Shown: piece by piece, positions 1-6,103 of the stretch
How positions within the stretch are numbered: position 1 is the stretch's first letter
How the letters are laid out: each line of letters starts with the position of its first letter
Assembly: GCA_017554835.1 (NCBI GenBank)
Contig: JAFZHO010000033.1
Location: 1-7,431, forward strand
Length of the DNA: 7,431 nucleotides
DNA from: Clostridia bacterium
GTDB lineage: Bacteria > Bacillota > Clostridia > Oscillospirales > RGIG7773
Direction: 5' to 3'
The notes under the pieces: generated by a model
Databases searched by the model: none
Told to the model about the DNA's origin: nothing
Seen by the model: only the letters and a program-made list of their open reading frames with translations
Made by a program: the position numbers and the translations under genes

Positions 1-762
1 GCATCAAGTATTATGAGTAAAAAACTTGCTTCAGGGTCTGACGGGATTTTGCTTGACGTAAAAACGGGTAGCGGCGCTTTTATGAAAAGCGTTGATGAGA
101 GCAGAGAACTTGCAAGGCAGATGGTCAATATTGGCAAAAATGCAGGGCGAAAGGTCTGCGCTCTTATTACCAATATGGATATACCTCTTGGCAACGCTAT
201 CGGAAACTCCCTCGAAGTTATCGAAGCCATAAAAACCTTAAAATGCGAGGGCCCAAAAGACCTTGAAGAGATTTGCGTTGAACTTTCGGCTTATATGCTT
301 TATTTATCTCAAAAAGGAGATATTGAAAAATGCAGAAAAATGGCAATAGAAAGTATCAAAAACGGGTCGGCTTTTGAAAAGCTTTGCCAGATGGTAGAAG
401 CCCAGGGGGGAGACGTGGACTATATAAAAAATCCCGAAAAGTTCGAAAAAGCAAGTATAGCTTACGAGGTAAAAGCCGATAAAGATGGCTATATCTCAAA
501 AATTGATAGCGAAAAATGCGGAATATCTTCCTGCGTTTTAGGTGCGGGCAGAGAGAAAAAAGAGGATGAAATTGATTATTCTGCAGGGATTATTCTTCTC
601 AAAAAAACGGGGGATAAGGTTATAAAAGGTGAAACAATAGCAAAATTATATACAAATAATGAAAATGCAGTTTCAAAGGCAGAAGGAATATTCAAAGATG
701 GCATAACCTATTCTTCCGGCGAGCCGATGAAGCAGAAGTTAATTTATGACAGTATTCTTTGA
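1..762 (+). CDS. pdp: Pyrimidine-nucleoside phosphorylase, 3' part (5' end outside window)
   Basis: This enzyme reversibly splits thymidine, uridine or deoxyuridine with phosphate into the free base and (deoxy)ribose-1-phosphate, in cytoplasmic pyrimidine salvage. The frame is open from base 1; the ATG at 13 is an internal Met, not the start. About 253 C-terminal residues remain of a family usually near 430-440. The visible opening ASSIMSKK carries the Ser (codon 7-9) and Lys (19-21) that, by family knowledge, contact the pyrimidine base; they correspond to Ser186 and Lys190 of E. coli thymidine phosphorylase. DVKTGSGAFMK follows, a hallmark of the family. The last ~100 residues look like the C-terminal PYNP domain (GAGREKKEDEIDYSAGI, KTGDKVIKGE). 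The glycine-rich phosphate loop and upstream family signature lie outside the window. PyNP rather than strict thymidine phosphorylase is inferred from the Firmicutes-like host. No terminator follows; the stop codon lies in the next gene's promoter. Confidence 0.93.
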   Translation, partial: ASSIMSKKLASGSDGILLDVKTGSGAFMKSVDESRELARQMVNIGKNAGRKVCALITNMDIPLGNAIGNSLEVIEAIKTLKCEGPKDLEEICVELSAYMLYLSQKGDIEKCRKMAIESIKNGSAFEKLCQMVEAQGGDVDYIKNPEKFEKASIAYEVKADKDGYISKIDSEKCGISSCVLGAGREKKEDEIDYSAGIILLKKTGDKVIKGETIAKLYTNNENAVSKAEGIFKDGITYSSGEPMKQKLIYDSIL

Positions 763-787
763 TTTTTTTGAAAATATATGGTATAAT
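759..787 (+). promoter_or_regulatory. Promoter for the leucine-rich-repeat protein gene
   Basis: A -35 box TTGATT (759-764) is followed after exactly 17 bases by a consensus -10 box TATAAT (782-787), preceded by TGG (779-781), which makes an extended -10. The predicted transcript start is near 794, about 26 bases before the ATG. The -35 box contains the TGA stop codon of the upstream phosphorylase gene. The ribosome binding site GAGAGGA (809-815) sits 4 bases before the start codon. Confidence 0.75.
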
Positions 788-819
788 GCAGTAAATTCAA
801 TGTGTTTTGAGAGGATATT

Positions 820-2574
820 ATGAAATTTAATATAAAATACAAAATAGATAAAAAATTCATAAAAACTACTGTCATTACTCTTTTGGTTATTCTTATTTTG
901 GCAGGGGGATTTATGCTTTTTGGCAAAGGGCCTTTATCAAAATTTTATTATAGAAGCGCAGTATCGGATATAAATAATAACGATAATATAAAAGCTTCGG
1001 AAAAACTTAATACCGCCCTTGCTCTTGATAATAAAAATCATAATGCGAGATTTCGACTCGTTGAGGTTTATAAAACTCTTTTAGAGTATGATAAAGCCGA
1101 GAAGCTTCTTCTTGACGGAATTTCTATGCAGCAGAGCAACACCAACTATTATAAAGAGCTTATTCTTCTATACGTTGAGAGCGAAAGAGTTGAAAAGGCG
1201 TTGGAATTTATAGATTCCATCGACCACGAATACGTTCTTGTTCAGCTTAATAAGGAGAGACCTTCTCCTCTTGATAGTTCTCCAACTCAGGGAAGATACG
1301 AAAAAACCGTTAAGGTTACTCTTTCTTCCGAGGATGAGGACGTTAAAATTTATTATACGACGGACGGCTCAACCCCAAATCTTAAATCCGAGCTTTATGA
1401 CGGTCCAATTAAAATAAGTTCAGGCAACGTGACCATAAAGGCCTTTGCCATAAACGAAAAAGGACTTATTTCCGATGAACTTATTCTTGAATATAGTATA
1501 AATACCGCTAACCAATACGTTGACTTTGTTGACGAAAAAATGGAGCAACTGATAAGACGTGAGGTTAATATTTACGGTCAGGCGATTTATCCTGCTGAGA
1601 TTGAGGGCATAACCTCGATTTCAAATCTTGATGCTGCCGGTAATAGAATATCAGGGGATATAAAAAGTCTTGAAGACCTTCAGTGGTTGCCTAATCTTAA
1701 AGAGATTACCTTGGTTGATGAAAAGGGAATAAATAATATAGCTCTTATATTAAATCAGAGAAAGCTTTCCTCTCTTAACCTTTCGGGATGCGAGGTTAAT
1801 GCTGATATACTATCTCGTTTATCTGAACTTGAGCAGCTTGAATATCTTAACCTTGATAATAACGGCATTACCGATATTGAATTTTTGAGGGATATGAAGG
1901 GGCTTTTGGGACTTTCTCTTGCCAAGAATATTATAAGCGATTTATCTCCCCTTGAAGAGCATTTATCTCTTGCTGAACTTGACGTTTCAAATAACGCAAT
2001 AAGTAATATTTCTGTTTTGCAGAAACTTTACTTAATCAAGGATTTGAATTTATCGGGAAATACCCTGAAAGATCTTAATAACCTTGCCCTTAATACCAAG
2101 ATAGAGAAGCTTGACGTTTCAAACTGTGGTCTTAAGAGTCTTAGCGGAGTTACTCGTCTTGAAGCATTGAAAGAGCTTAACGCTTCTAAAAATAGCATTT
2201 CAGATTTTGGCGATATTAAGGAAGGATCCCAACTTGACTACCTTGATTTATCTGAGAATGGTATTGGCGGAATTTCCTTTGTTGAGGGGCTTTATGTTAA
2301 AAAACTTAACCTTTCCAATAACGGAATAAAAAATATTAAACCACTTAAAAAAGCCGAAGGACTTCAAAATCTCGACCTTTCGAAAAATAAAATTTCAAAC
2401 GTTGAGCCATTAAAAGAGCTTGAAGAACTTACTTTTGTAAACTTATCTGATAATAGTATCAAAAAATTAGAACCTCTTAAAGAGAGCAAGTCTCTTACTG
2501 AGGTTATAGTAACAGGAAACGAAATAGCAGATTTTGATAAGCTTAGTGGCGCATTATTTTCAATAGTTAAATAA
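820..2574 (+). CDS. Membrane-anchored leucine-rich-repeat protein with chitobiase-type C-terminal module
   Basis: This is probably a surface protein for binding other molecules; its ligand is unknown. In order, it has a Lys-rich cytoplasmic N-terminus, one hydrophobic segment at residues ~14-34 (signal anchor), a helical TPR-like stretch at ~42-137, and a module at ~148-228 with P-SP-GRY, IYYTTDGSTP and IKAFA motifs typical of the CHB_HEX_C_1 (chitobiase/hexosaminidase C-terminal) fold. An N-terminal LRR cap follows (~232-285, including MEQLIRREV), then about 13 repeats of mostly 22 residues to ~575 with the pattern LxxLxLxxNxIxxIxxL, as in internalin/SDS22-type LRRs. There is no LPXTG motif, no lipobox and no enzymatic motif, so it should be tethered only by its N-terminus with the LRR outside. 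The start is fixed by GAGAGGA 4 bases upstream. It has its own promoter and terminator and so is probably monocistronic. Confidence 0.88.
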   Translation: MKFNIKYKIDKKFIKTTVITLLVILILAGGFMLFGKGPLSKFYYRSAVSDINNNDNIKASEKLNTALALDNKNHNARFRLVEVYKTLLEYDKAEKLLLDGISMQQSNTNYYKELILLYVESERVEKALEFIDSIDHEYVLVQLNKERPSPLDSSPTQGRYEKTVKVTLSSEDEDVKIYYTTDGSTPNLKSELYDGPIKISSGNVTIKAFAINEKGLISDELILEYSINTANQYVDFVDEKMEQLIRREVNIYGQAIYPAEIEGITSISNLDAAGNRISGDIKSLEDLQWLPNLKEITLVDEKGINNIALILNQRKLSSLNLSGCEVNADILSRLSELEQLEYLNLDNNGITDIEFLRDMKGLLGLSLAKNIISDLSPLEEHLSLAELDVSNNAISNISVLQKLYLIKDLNLSGNTLKDLNNLALNTKIEKLDVSNCGLKSLSGVTRLEALKELNASKNSISDFGDIKEGSQLDYLDLSENGIGGISFVEGLYVKKLNLSNNGIKNIKPLKKAEGLQNLDLSKNKISNVEPLKELEELTFVNLSDNSIKKLEPLKESKSLTEVIVTGNEIADFDKLSGALFSIVK

Positions 2575-2607
2575 AAAAATCCTGAGGAATTATTCCTCAG
2601 GATTTTT
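2575..2607. terminator. Bidirectional rho-independent terminator between convergent genes
   Basis: The left arm 2575-2590 and right arm 2592-2607 are perfect reverse complements around a single central T, so the real hairpin has about 14-15 pairs and a 3-base loop. The GC-rich core is CCTGAGGAA/TTCCTCAGG. An A-run on the left and a T-run on the right give a U-tract on whichever strand is transcribed. It lies directly after the LRR stop codon (2572-2574) and 3 bases past the lipoprotein stop on the minus strand, so it ends both transcripts. Confidence 0.9.
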
Positions 2608-2610
2608 ATT

Positions 2611-3201
2611 TTAGTTTTCTTTGGCAAGACCGCTACGGGTTTTTGCTAAATTACCGGTAACAACGTCGGCAATTTCTATGCTACCTTTAATATACCATTT
2701 GCCATCTTTATTATTAAGAGTCAGGGTTATCTCTTTGTTTTCTTTCTTTGGTGGGTTTGATGCAAGGGCCTGGTCAAATGCCTTTTTTACAAGTTTATCA
2801 AATTCTTCTCCTGTTACCGAGATATCTGCTCCGTCACTAACAAGTTCAAACGCTTTCAGCATCATAGTTGAATAAACGCTTGTCATATCATAGTAGCTGC
2901 AAAGAACTTCAACCTCAGCTTCGGAGGAATTTATTTTAACGTTCTGGATTTTATAGGTCATTTCTTTTGCTTTTTCTTTCAGATAGCTATATTGAGGGGT
3001 TCTTGAATCTATGATTTTTGCGGCTTTTATTTCGTCTGTATCATAGAAGAAAGAATCAAATTCTTTCATATCGTATTTTTGGATTGATTTGAAGAAATTA
3101 TCAACGATAGTTTCTATTTCTCCGTTTTCTCCCTGACTTTTGCAAGCACAAAGGGAAAATACCATTAATAGGGCTAAAATAAGTGATATAATTTTTTTCA
3201 T
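2611..3201 (-). CDS. Small secreted lipoprotein of unknown function
   Basis: The 196-residue product opens with a lipoprotein signal peptide: MKK, a hydrophobic core, then lipobox L17-C-A-C20. Signal peptidase II would cut before Cys20 and the mature protein would be lipid-anchored on the outer face of the membrane. The mature part starts with a helical stretch (ETIVDNFFKSIQKYDMKEFDSFF) and ends with strand-rich sequence (KEITLTLNNKDGKWYIKGSIEI). This layout resembles the NTF2-like or DUF4878-type folds common in clostridial lipoproteins, but that is inference by eye. There is no catalytic motif. The ATG is supported by AAGGAG (3210-3215), which overlaps the end of xerC. With only 5 bases between the two genes it is very likely cotranscribed with xerC, although no functional link is evident. 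Transcription ends at the shared palindromic terminator. Confidence 0.85.
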   Translation of the reverse strand: MKKIISLILALLMVFSLCACKSQGENGEIETIVDNFFKSIQKYDMKEFDSFFYDTDEIKAAKIIDSRTPQYSYLKEKAKEMTYKIQNVKINSSEAEVEVLCSYYDMTSVYSTMMLKAFELVSDGADISVTGEEFDKLVKKAFDQALASNPPKKENKEITLTLNNKDGKWYIKGSIEIADVVTGNLAKTRSGLAKEN

Positions 3202-3206
3202 TTTTA

Positions 3207-4184
3207 TTACTCCTTCGGGATTTTTTTGGATTTGACTTTTGAAAGTGGGTTTTTATCTGCTGCAGATTTTAACTGCTCTGAACTTACGTGGGTATAGATC
3301 TGGGTTGTGCCAAGATTTTCGTGGCCCAAAAGCACCTGGAGCGCTCTTATATCAACGCCGCCGTGCTGATACATTAAGGTAGCCGCCGTATGCCGAAGCT
3401 TATGGGTCGAATAGTTCTTTGATGCAAGTCCCGCCGCACCAAGATATTTTTTAACGGTATATTGAACCGTTTTAACGCTTATTCTCTTTTTTCGTTTACT
3501 TAAAAAGAGGGCATCCTTATCAATAACTGCGTCAACGGGTCGGACTTTCATATAGTTTTTAAGCGCTTCGATACAGGCACCGTTAAGATAAATAAGCCGT
3601 TGTTTATTGCCTTTACCCGTAACGGTGAGAACAAAGTCCGTTGAAATATTTGAAATATTTATGCCGCAAAGTTCGGAAAGTCGAAGCCCACAGTTTAAAA
3701 ACATTGTGAGAATAAGATAATCTCGCTCTTTAAAATCGCCGTCAACGCTGTTTAATAATTCAAGACTTTCTTCAAGAGTGAGGTGCTTTGGCAAGGTTTT
3801 GCCGATTTTGGGATTATCAAGAGAAATGGTGGGGTTGTTTTCGATGGTGTTTGTCTTTACGGTGAGGTAGGTATAAAACCCCTTTATGCTTGAAACCTTT
3901 CTCGAACGGGTTGAGGCGTTATCTTTTTTCTGAGTTTGCAAATAGGTGAGAAATTCATAAATATCGATAATGGTTATACTATTTAAAAAATCTTTATCAA
4001 TATCGGTTATATCTATTTTTTCCAGATCGGGTTTTGAACCGGGGGATTTTTTGCCTTTAACAAATCTGAGAAAATACCGCAAATCAAGATAATATTCATA
4101 AACGGTTTTTTCTGATCTGCCCTTTATTGTCAACATATAGAAAAGATAATTCCGAAGTAGCTGAGGACAATCATCAAAATTCAT
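3207..4184 (-). CDS. xerC: Tyrosine recombinase of the XerC/XerD type
   Basis: This site-specific recombinase (325 residues) probably resolves chromosome dimers at dif. An N-terminal core-binding SAM-like domain covers ~1-115 and the catalytic domain ~130-310. The catalytic set is complete: Arg168 (NCGLRLSEL), Lys191 (VTGKGNKQR), His261 and Arg264 (HKLRH), His288 (LLGHENLGTTQ) and the nucleophile Tyr297 (IYTHV). It is ~25 residues longer than E. coli XerC/XerD. The extra length is mostly a charged insert at ~43-72 (GKKSPGSKPDLEKIDITDID), which I recall as usual for clostridial XerC homologues. No phage or transposon genes flank it, which favours a housekeeping role over an integrase. The start ATG follows an AAGGGGTGA-like ribosome binding site. 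It heads a minus-strand unit with the lipoprotein gene. XerC versus XerD cannot be settled here. Confidence 0.88.
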   Translation of the reverse strand: MNFDDCPQLLRNYLFYMLTIKGRSEKTVYEYYLDLRYFLRFVKGKKSPGSKPDLEKIDITDIDKDFLNSITIIDIYEFLTYLQTQKKDNASTRSRKVSSIKGFYTYLTVKTNTIENNPTISLDNPKIGKTLPKHLTLEESLELLNSVDGDFKERDYLILTMFLNCGLRLSELCGINISNISTDFVLTVTGKGNKQRLIYLNGACIEALKNYMKVRPVDAVIDKDALFLSKRKKRISVKTVQYTVKKYLGAAGLASKNYSTHKLRHTAATLMYQHGGVDIRALQVLLGHENLGTTQIYTHVSSEQLKSAADKNPLSKVKSKKIPKE

Positions 4185-4215
4185 TTACTCACCCCTTTTT
4201 GAATACGTTACTTAT

Positions 4216-4244
4216 ATAATAACATTTTATTAAAAATTTTTAAA
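4216..4244 (-). promoter_or_regulatory. xerC: Probable promoter for xerC and the lipoprotein gene
   Basis: Read on the minus strand, TTTAAA (4244-4239) is followed after 17 bases by TATTAT (4221-4216), preceded by TGT, which gives an extended -10. Transcription would begin near 4209, about 25 bases before the xerC ATG. The region is very AT-rich, so chance matches are likely and the call is moderate. Confidence 0.45.
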
Positions 4245-4260
4245 GTTCTTTTTAAAAATA

Positions 4261-4289
4261 TTGTTATTAGGAAAATAATGTAATATAAT
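4261..4289 (+). promoter_or_regulatory. Promoter for the lipid kinase gene
   Basis: TTGTTA (4261-4266) and a consensus TATAAT (4284-4289) are spaced by 17 bases. The predicted start is near 4296, leaving a ~23-base leader that contains the AGGAGG site. It is divergent from the xerC promoter; the two -35 boxes are 16 bases apart in the same 134-base intergenic region. Confidence 0.65.
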
Positions 4290-4306
4290 ATATATATTAA
4301 AATGAT

Positions 4307-4319
4307 AGGAGGCATAATG
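4307..4319 (+). promoter_or_regulatory. Perfect Shine-Dalgarno that fixes the GTG start of the lipid kinase
   Basis: AGGAGG (4307-4312) lies 6 bases before GTG (4319-4321). No ATG or TTG occurs in the same frame between the in-frame stop at 4298-4300 and this GTG, so GTG must be used to include the conserved N-terminal NPRSGNG motif. An ATG at 4317-4319 overlaps it in another frame and opens only a 16-codon reading frame ending in TGA at 4365-4367. Confidence 0.8.
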
Positions 4320-5197
4320 TGGAAAAGATTTTATATATATATAATCCCCGTTCAGGAAACGGAATGATTAAAACAAAGACCAACGATATTATCAAAGCGG
4401 TTAATAAAAACAAACAAATTATTATCCCTTATATGATAGGTGCCTCAAGAAGCGATTTTTCAAAAGAGGTTATAAAAGATATAAATCCTGATAAAATAAT
4501 TGTTGCAGGGGGAGATGGAACTGTTTCCCGTGTTGCAGGGAATTTAAAGGAAATGGGACTTGACCATATTCCAATCGGAATTATTCCTGCAGGAACCTGC
4601 AACGACCTTGCGAAAATTCTTAACTTAAAGGGAACGCCCGAACTTCTTGCAGATAGATACGCATCAGGCAAAACGAAGCAGCTTGATATCGGCATAGTTA
4701 ACGGACGATATTTTCTCAATACCTTTGCAGGAGGAATGATTGCAGGGGTCTCAAACGAAACAAATCAGGAATTCAAGAAAAACGCAGGCAAGCTTGCTTA
4801 TTATCTTATGACTCTTGCCGAACTTGGAAAAATTAAACCATTTGATTTAACGGTTGAGCACGATGAGGGAAAAATTGAGGGAAGATTTATCTTCTTTCTT
4901 GTCCTCAACGGAAAGCACGCAGGGGGAATTCAGAACGTTATTCCCGAAGCAGATATGAACGACGGATATCTTGATGTTATGCTTGTAAGGGAATGCAACC
5001 CTATTGAGATGCTTCCTATGCTATTGGAGTTTTCTCAGGGAAAGCATAATCATAATAAAAATATCGAAATTTTTAAAACCAAAAAACTCTCAATCGACGG
5101 AGATGAAAGCATAATTACAACCGTTGACGGAGAAAGAGGAATAAAACTTCCCTGCAAGGTAACTTGCGTTGAAAAGGGATTTAACGTGATTTTGTAA
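4319..5197 (+). CDS. Diacylglycerol kinase family lipid kinase (DgkB/YegS/BmrU type)
   Basis: This cytoplasmic, membrane-associated kinase phosphorylates a lipid with ATP. In Gram-positives the usual job of the family is recycling diacylglycerol to phosphatidic acid during phospholipid and lipoteichoic acid metabolism; the substrate here is inferred. The 292-residue length is typical. Visible motifs are NPRSGNG at 9-15, GGDGT at 64-68 (nucleotide-binding/catalytic loop), PAGTCND at 90-96, DGYLDV at 215-220 in the C-terminal beta-sandwich domain, and VDGE at 269-272, whose Glu matches the catalytic residue of DgkB. No transmembrane segment is seen, which separates it from the small integral DgkA/UndK kinases. 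It has its own promoter. It precedes coaX by 97 bases, but coaX also has a promoter, so linkage is by readthrough at most. No convincing terminator follows. Confidence 0.88.
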   Translation: MEKILYIYNPRSGNGMIKTKTNDIIKAVNKNKQIIIPYMIGASRSDFSKEVIKDINPDKIIVAGGDGTVSRVAGNLKEMGLDHIPIGIIPAGTCNDLAKILNLKGTPELLADRYASGKTKQLDIGIVNGRYFLNTFAGGMIAGVSNETNQEFKKNAGKLAYYLMTLAELGKIKPFDLTVEHDEGKIEGRFIFFLVLNGKHAGGIQNVIPEADMNDGYLDVMLVRECNPIEMLPMLLEFSQGKHNHNKNIEIFKTKKLSIDGDESIITTVDGERGIKLPCKVTCVEKGFNVIL

Positions 5198-5203
5198 TAG
5201 GAT

Positions 5204-5231
5204 TTTACAAAATCTGAAAAATGTGTATAAT
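5204..5231 (+). promoter_or_regulatory. coaX: Promoter for coaX and the S-component gene
   Basis: TTTACA (5204-5209) and a consensus TATAAT (5226-5231) are separated by 16 bases. The predicted start is near 5238, which would put the hairpin at 5244-5276 almost at the 5' end of the transcript and give a leader of about 57 bases. Confidence 0.7.
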
Positions 5232-5243
5232 ATACGTTATAAA

Positions 5244-5276
5244 AGGCATTGCATCTCGTTAAGAGAGCAGTAGTTT
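5244..5276 (+). ncRNA. Pan-motif-like RNA hairpin in the coaX leader
   Basis: The stem reads C5247-G5273; bulged A5272; A5248-U5271, U5249-G5270, U5250-A5269, G5251-C5268, C5252-G5267; bulged A5253; U5254-A5266, C5255-G5265, U5256-A5264, C5257-G5263; loop GUUAA. Outer G5245/G5246 to U5275/U5274 wobbles and A5244-U5276 can extend it. The two bulged adenosines on opposite strands, five pairs apart, match what I recall of the pan RNA motif found before pantothenate synthesis genes. The element lies 5 bases upstream of the Shine-Dalgarno AAGGAG (5282-5287). A second copy precedes the next gene. The fold is seen in the sequence; the family name and any ligand response are inference. Confidence 0.65.
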
Positions 5277-5294
5277 ACCCTAAGGAGAATATAT

Positions 5295-6059
5295 ATGATT
5301 TTAGTAATTGACGTGGGAAACAGTAACGTTGTTCTTGGACTTTATAAGGACGATAAACTATTCCGCACCGCAAGACTTTCTACCGACAAAAATAAAACCG
5401 AAGATGATTACTGCGCTTTGATTTATAATATTTTCAAAGTATCGGAAATCGACGAAAAAGAGATAGACGGCGCAATTATTTCAAGCGTTGTTCCTCCTTT
5501 GACCTTGGTTATGAAAGGTTGCGTTGAACGACTTATTGGCAAAACTCCTTTTATTGTTGGCCCCGGAATAAAAACCGGCCTTAATTTAAGGATTGATAAT
5601 CCTGCTCAGGCAGGGTCTGATATAGTTGCCGATACCGTTGCGGCGTATCATATTTATGGCGGCCCTATAATCGCTATCGATATGGGAACTGCTACTACTA
5701 TGAACGTTGTTTTGGAAAACGGCAGTTTTATCGGTGGGTGCATTATCCCCGGCGTTAAGATTTCTCTTAATGCTTTGTCAAGTAGTGCGGCTCAGCTTCC
5801 TTTTATCAGCTTTGAAGCACCGGAAAATCCAATTTCTTCAAATACTATCGACTGTATGAAATCGGGAATCGTTTTTGGCTACGCTTCCATGATAGACGGA
5901 ATGGTGGAGAGAATGTCAAGCCAACTTGGATTTACTCCAAAAGTGGTGGCAACGGGGGGAATGTCCTCTGTTATTATCCCTCACTGCAAGAGCGATATTA
6001 TTATTAACCCTAATCTTTTACTTGACGGTCTTTATATTCTATATATGAAAAATATTTAA
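5295..6059 (+). CDS. coaX: Type III pantothenate kinase
   Basis: This cytoplasmic enzyme phosphorylates pantothenate to 4'-phosphopantothenate, the first step of CoA synthesis. Type III enzymes belong to the ASKHA superfamily, need a monovalent cation and are not feedback-inhibited by CoA. The 254-residue length is normal. Motifs are the nucleotide loop DVGNSN at 6-11, SSVVP at 63-67, GIKTG at 91-95, the signature from R99 through N102-P to G107-S-D-I-V-A-D113 (Asp109 matches the catalytic base), DMGTATT at 129-135, GGCIIPG at 147-153 and VATGGMSS at 218-225. The ATG is preceded by AAGGAG (5282-5287) with 7 bases spacing. It sits 44 bases upstream of an ECF S-component gene in the same unit, and both genes carry a similar leader hairpin, pointing to coordinated pantothenate uptake and phosphorylation. 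Confidence 0.95.
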   Translation: MILVIDVGNSNVVLGLYKDDKLFRTARLSTDKNKTEDDYCALIYNIFKVSEIDEKEIDGAIISSVVPPLTLVMKGCVERLIGKTPFIVGPGIKTGLNLRIDNPAQAGSDIVADTVAAYHIYGGPIIAIDMGTATTMNVVLENGSFIGGCIIPGVKISLNALSSSAAQLPFISFEAPENPISSNTIDCMKSGIVFGYASMIDGMVERMSSQLGFTPKVVATGGMSSVIIPHCKSDIIINPNLLLDGLYILYMKNI

Positions 6060-6061
6060 AC

Positions 6062-6087
6062 GCGTTGCATCTTTTATGAGCAACAGC
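6062..6087 (+). ncRNA. Second pan-motif-like RNA hairpin, abutting the S-component ribosome binding site
   Basis: The stem reads G6062-C6087, C6063-G6086; bulged A6085; G6064-C6084, U6065-A6083, U6066-A6082, G6067-C6081, C6068-G6080; bulged A6069; U6070-A6079, C6071-G6078; loop UUUUAU. It has the same two bulged adenosines with the same five-pair spacing as the coaX leader hairpin and shares the 8-base string TTGCATCT. The Shine-Dalgarno AAGGAG (6088-6093) begins at the very next base. The element lies in the 44-base gap after coaX, where no separate promoter is evident. Confidence 0.65.
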
Positions 6088-6103
6088 AAGGAGTGATTTT
6101 TTA

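Noticed and set aside
13..15. ATG at 13 as the true start of the first gene
   Set aside because: The upstream codons in frame (A-S-S-I) continue the conserved ASSIMSKK motif, so the gene begins outside the window.
744..926. Minus-strand open frame over the 5' end of the LRR gene
   Set aside because: It covers a well-defined plus-strand promoter and the start of a clear gene, and has no family features; it is a shadow of AT-rich sequence.
3207..4184. The tyrosine recombinase as a phage or integrative-element integrase
   Set aside because: No excisionase, tRNA target, attachment-site repeats or mobile genes flank it, and the Xer-type motifs and clostridial-like insert fit a housekeeping recombinase.
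4270..4312. A dif-like site near xerC: the AT-rich tract resembles the central part of Firmicutes dif sites
   Set aside because: It contains an alternating AT tract, but the spacing differs from the dif core I remember and the flanking arms do not match; the tract is explained by the -10 region and leader of the lipid kinase gene.
5190..5212. Inverted repeat TTTTGTAA / TTACAAAA after the lipid kinase gene, considered as a terminator
   Set aside because: The stem is almost all A-U and is not followed by a T-run; the right arm coincides with the -35 box of the coaX promoter.
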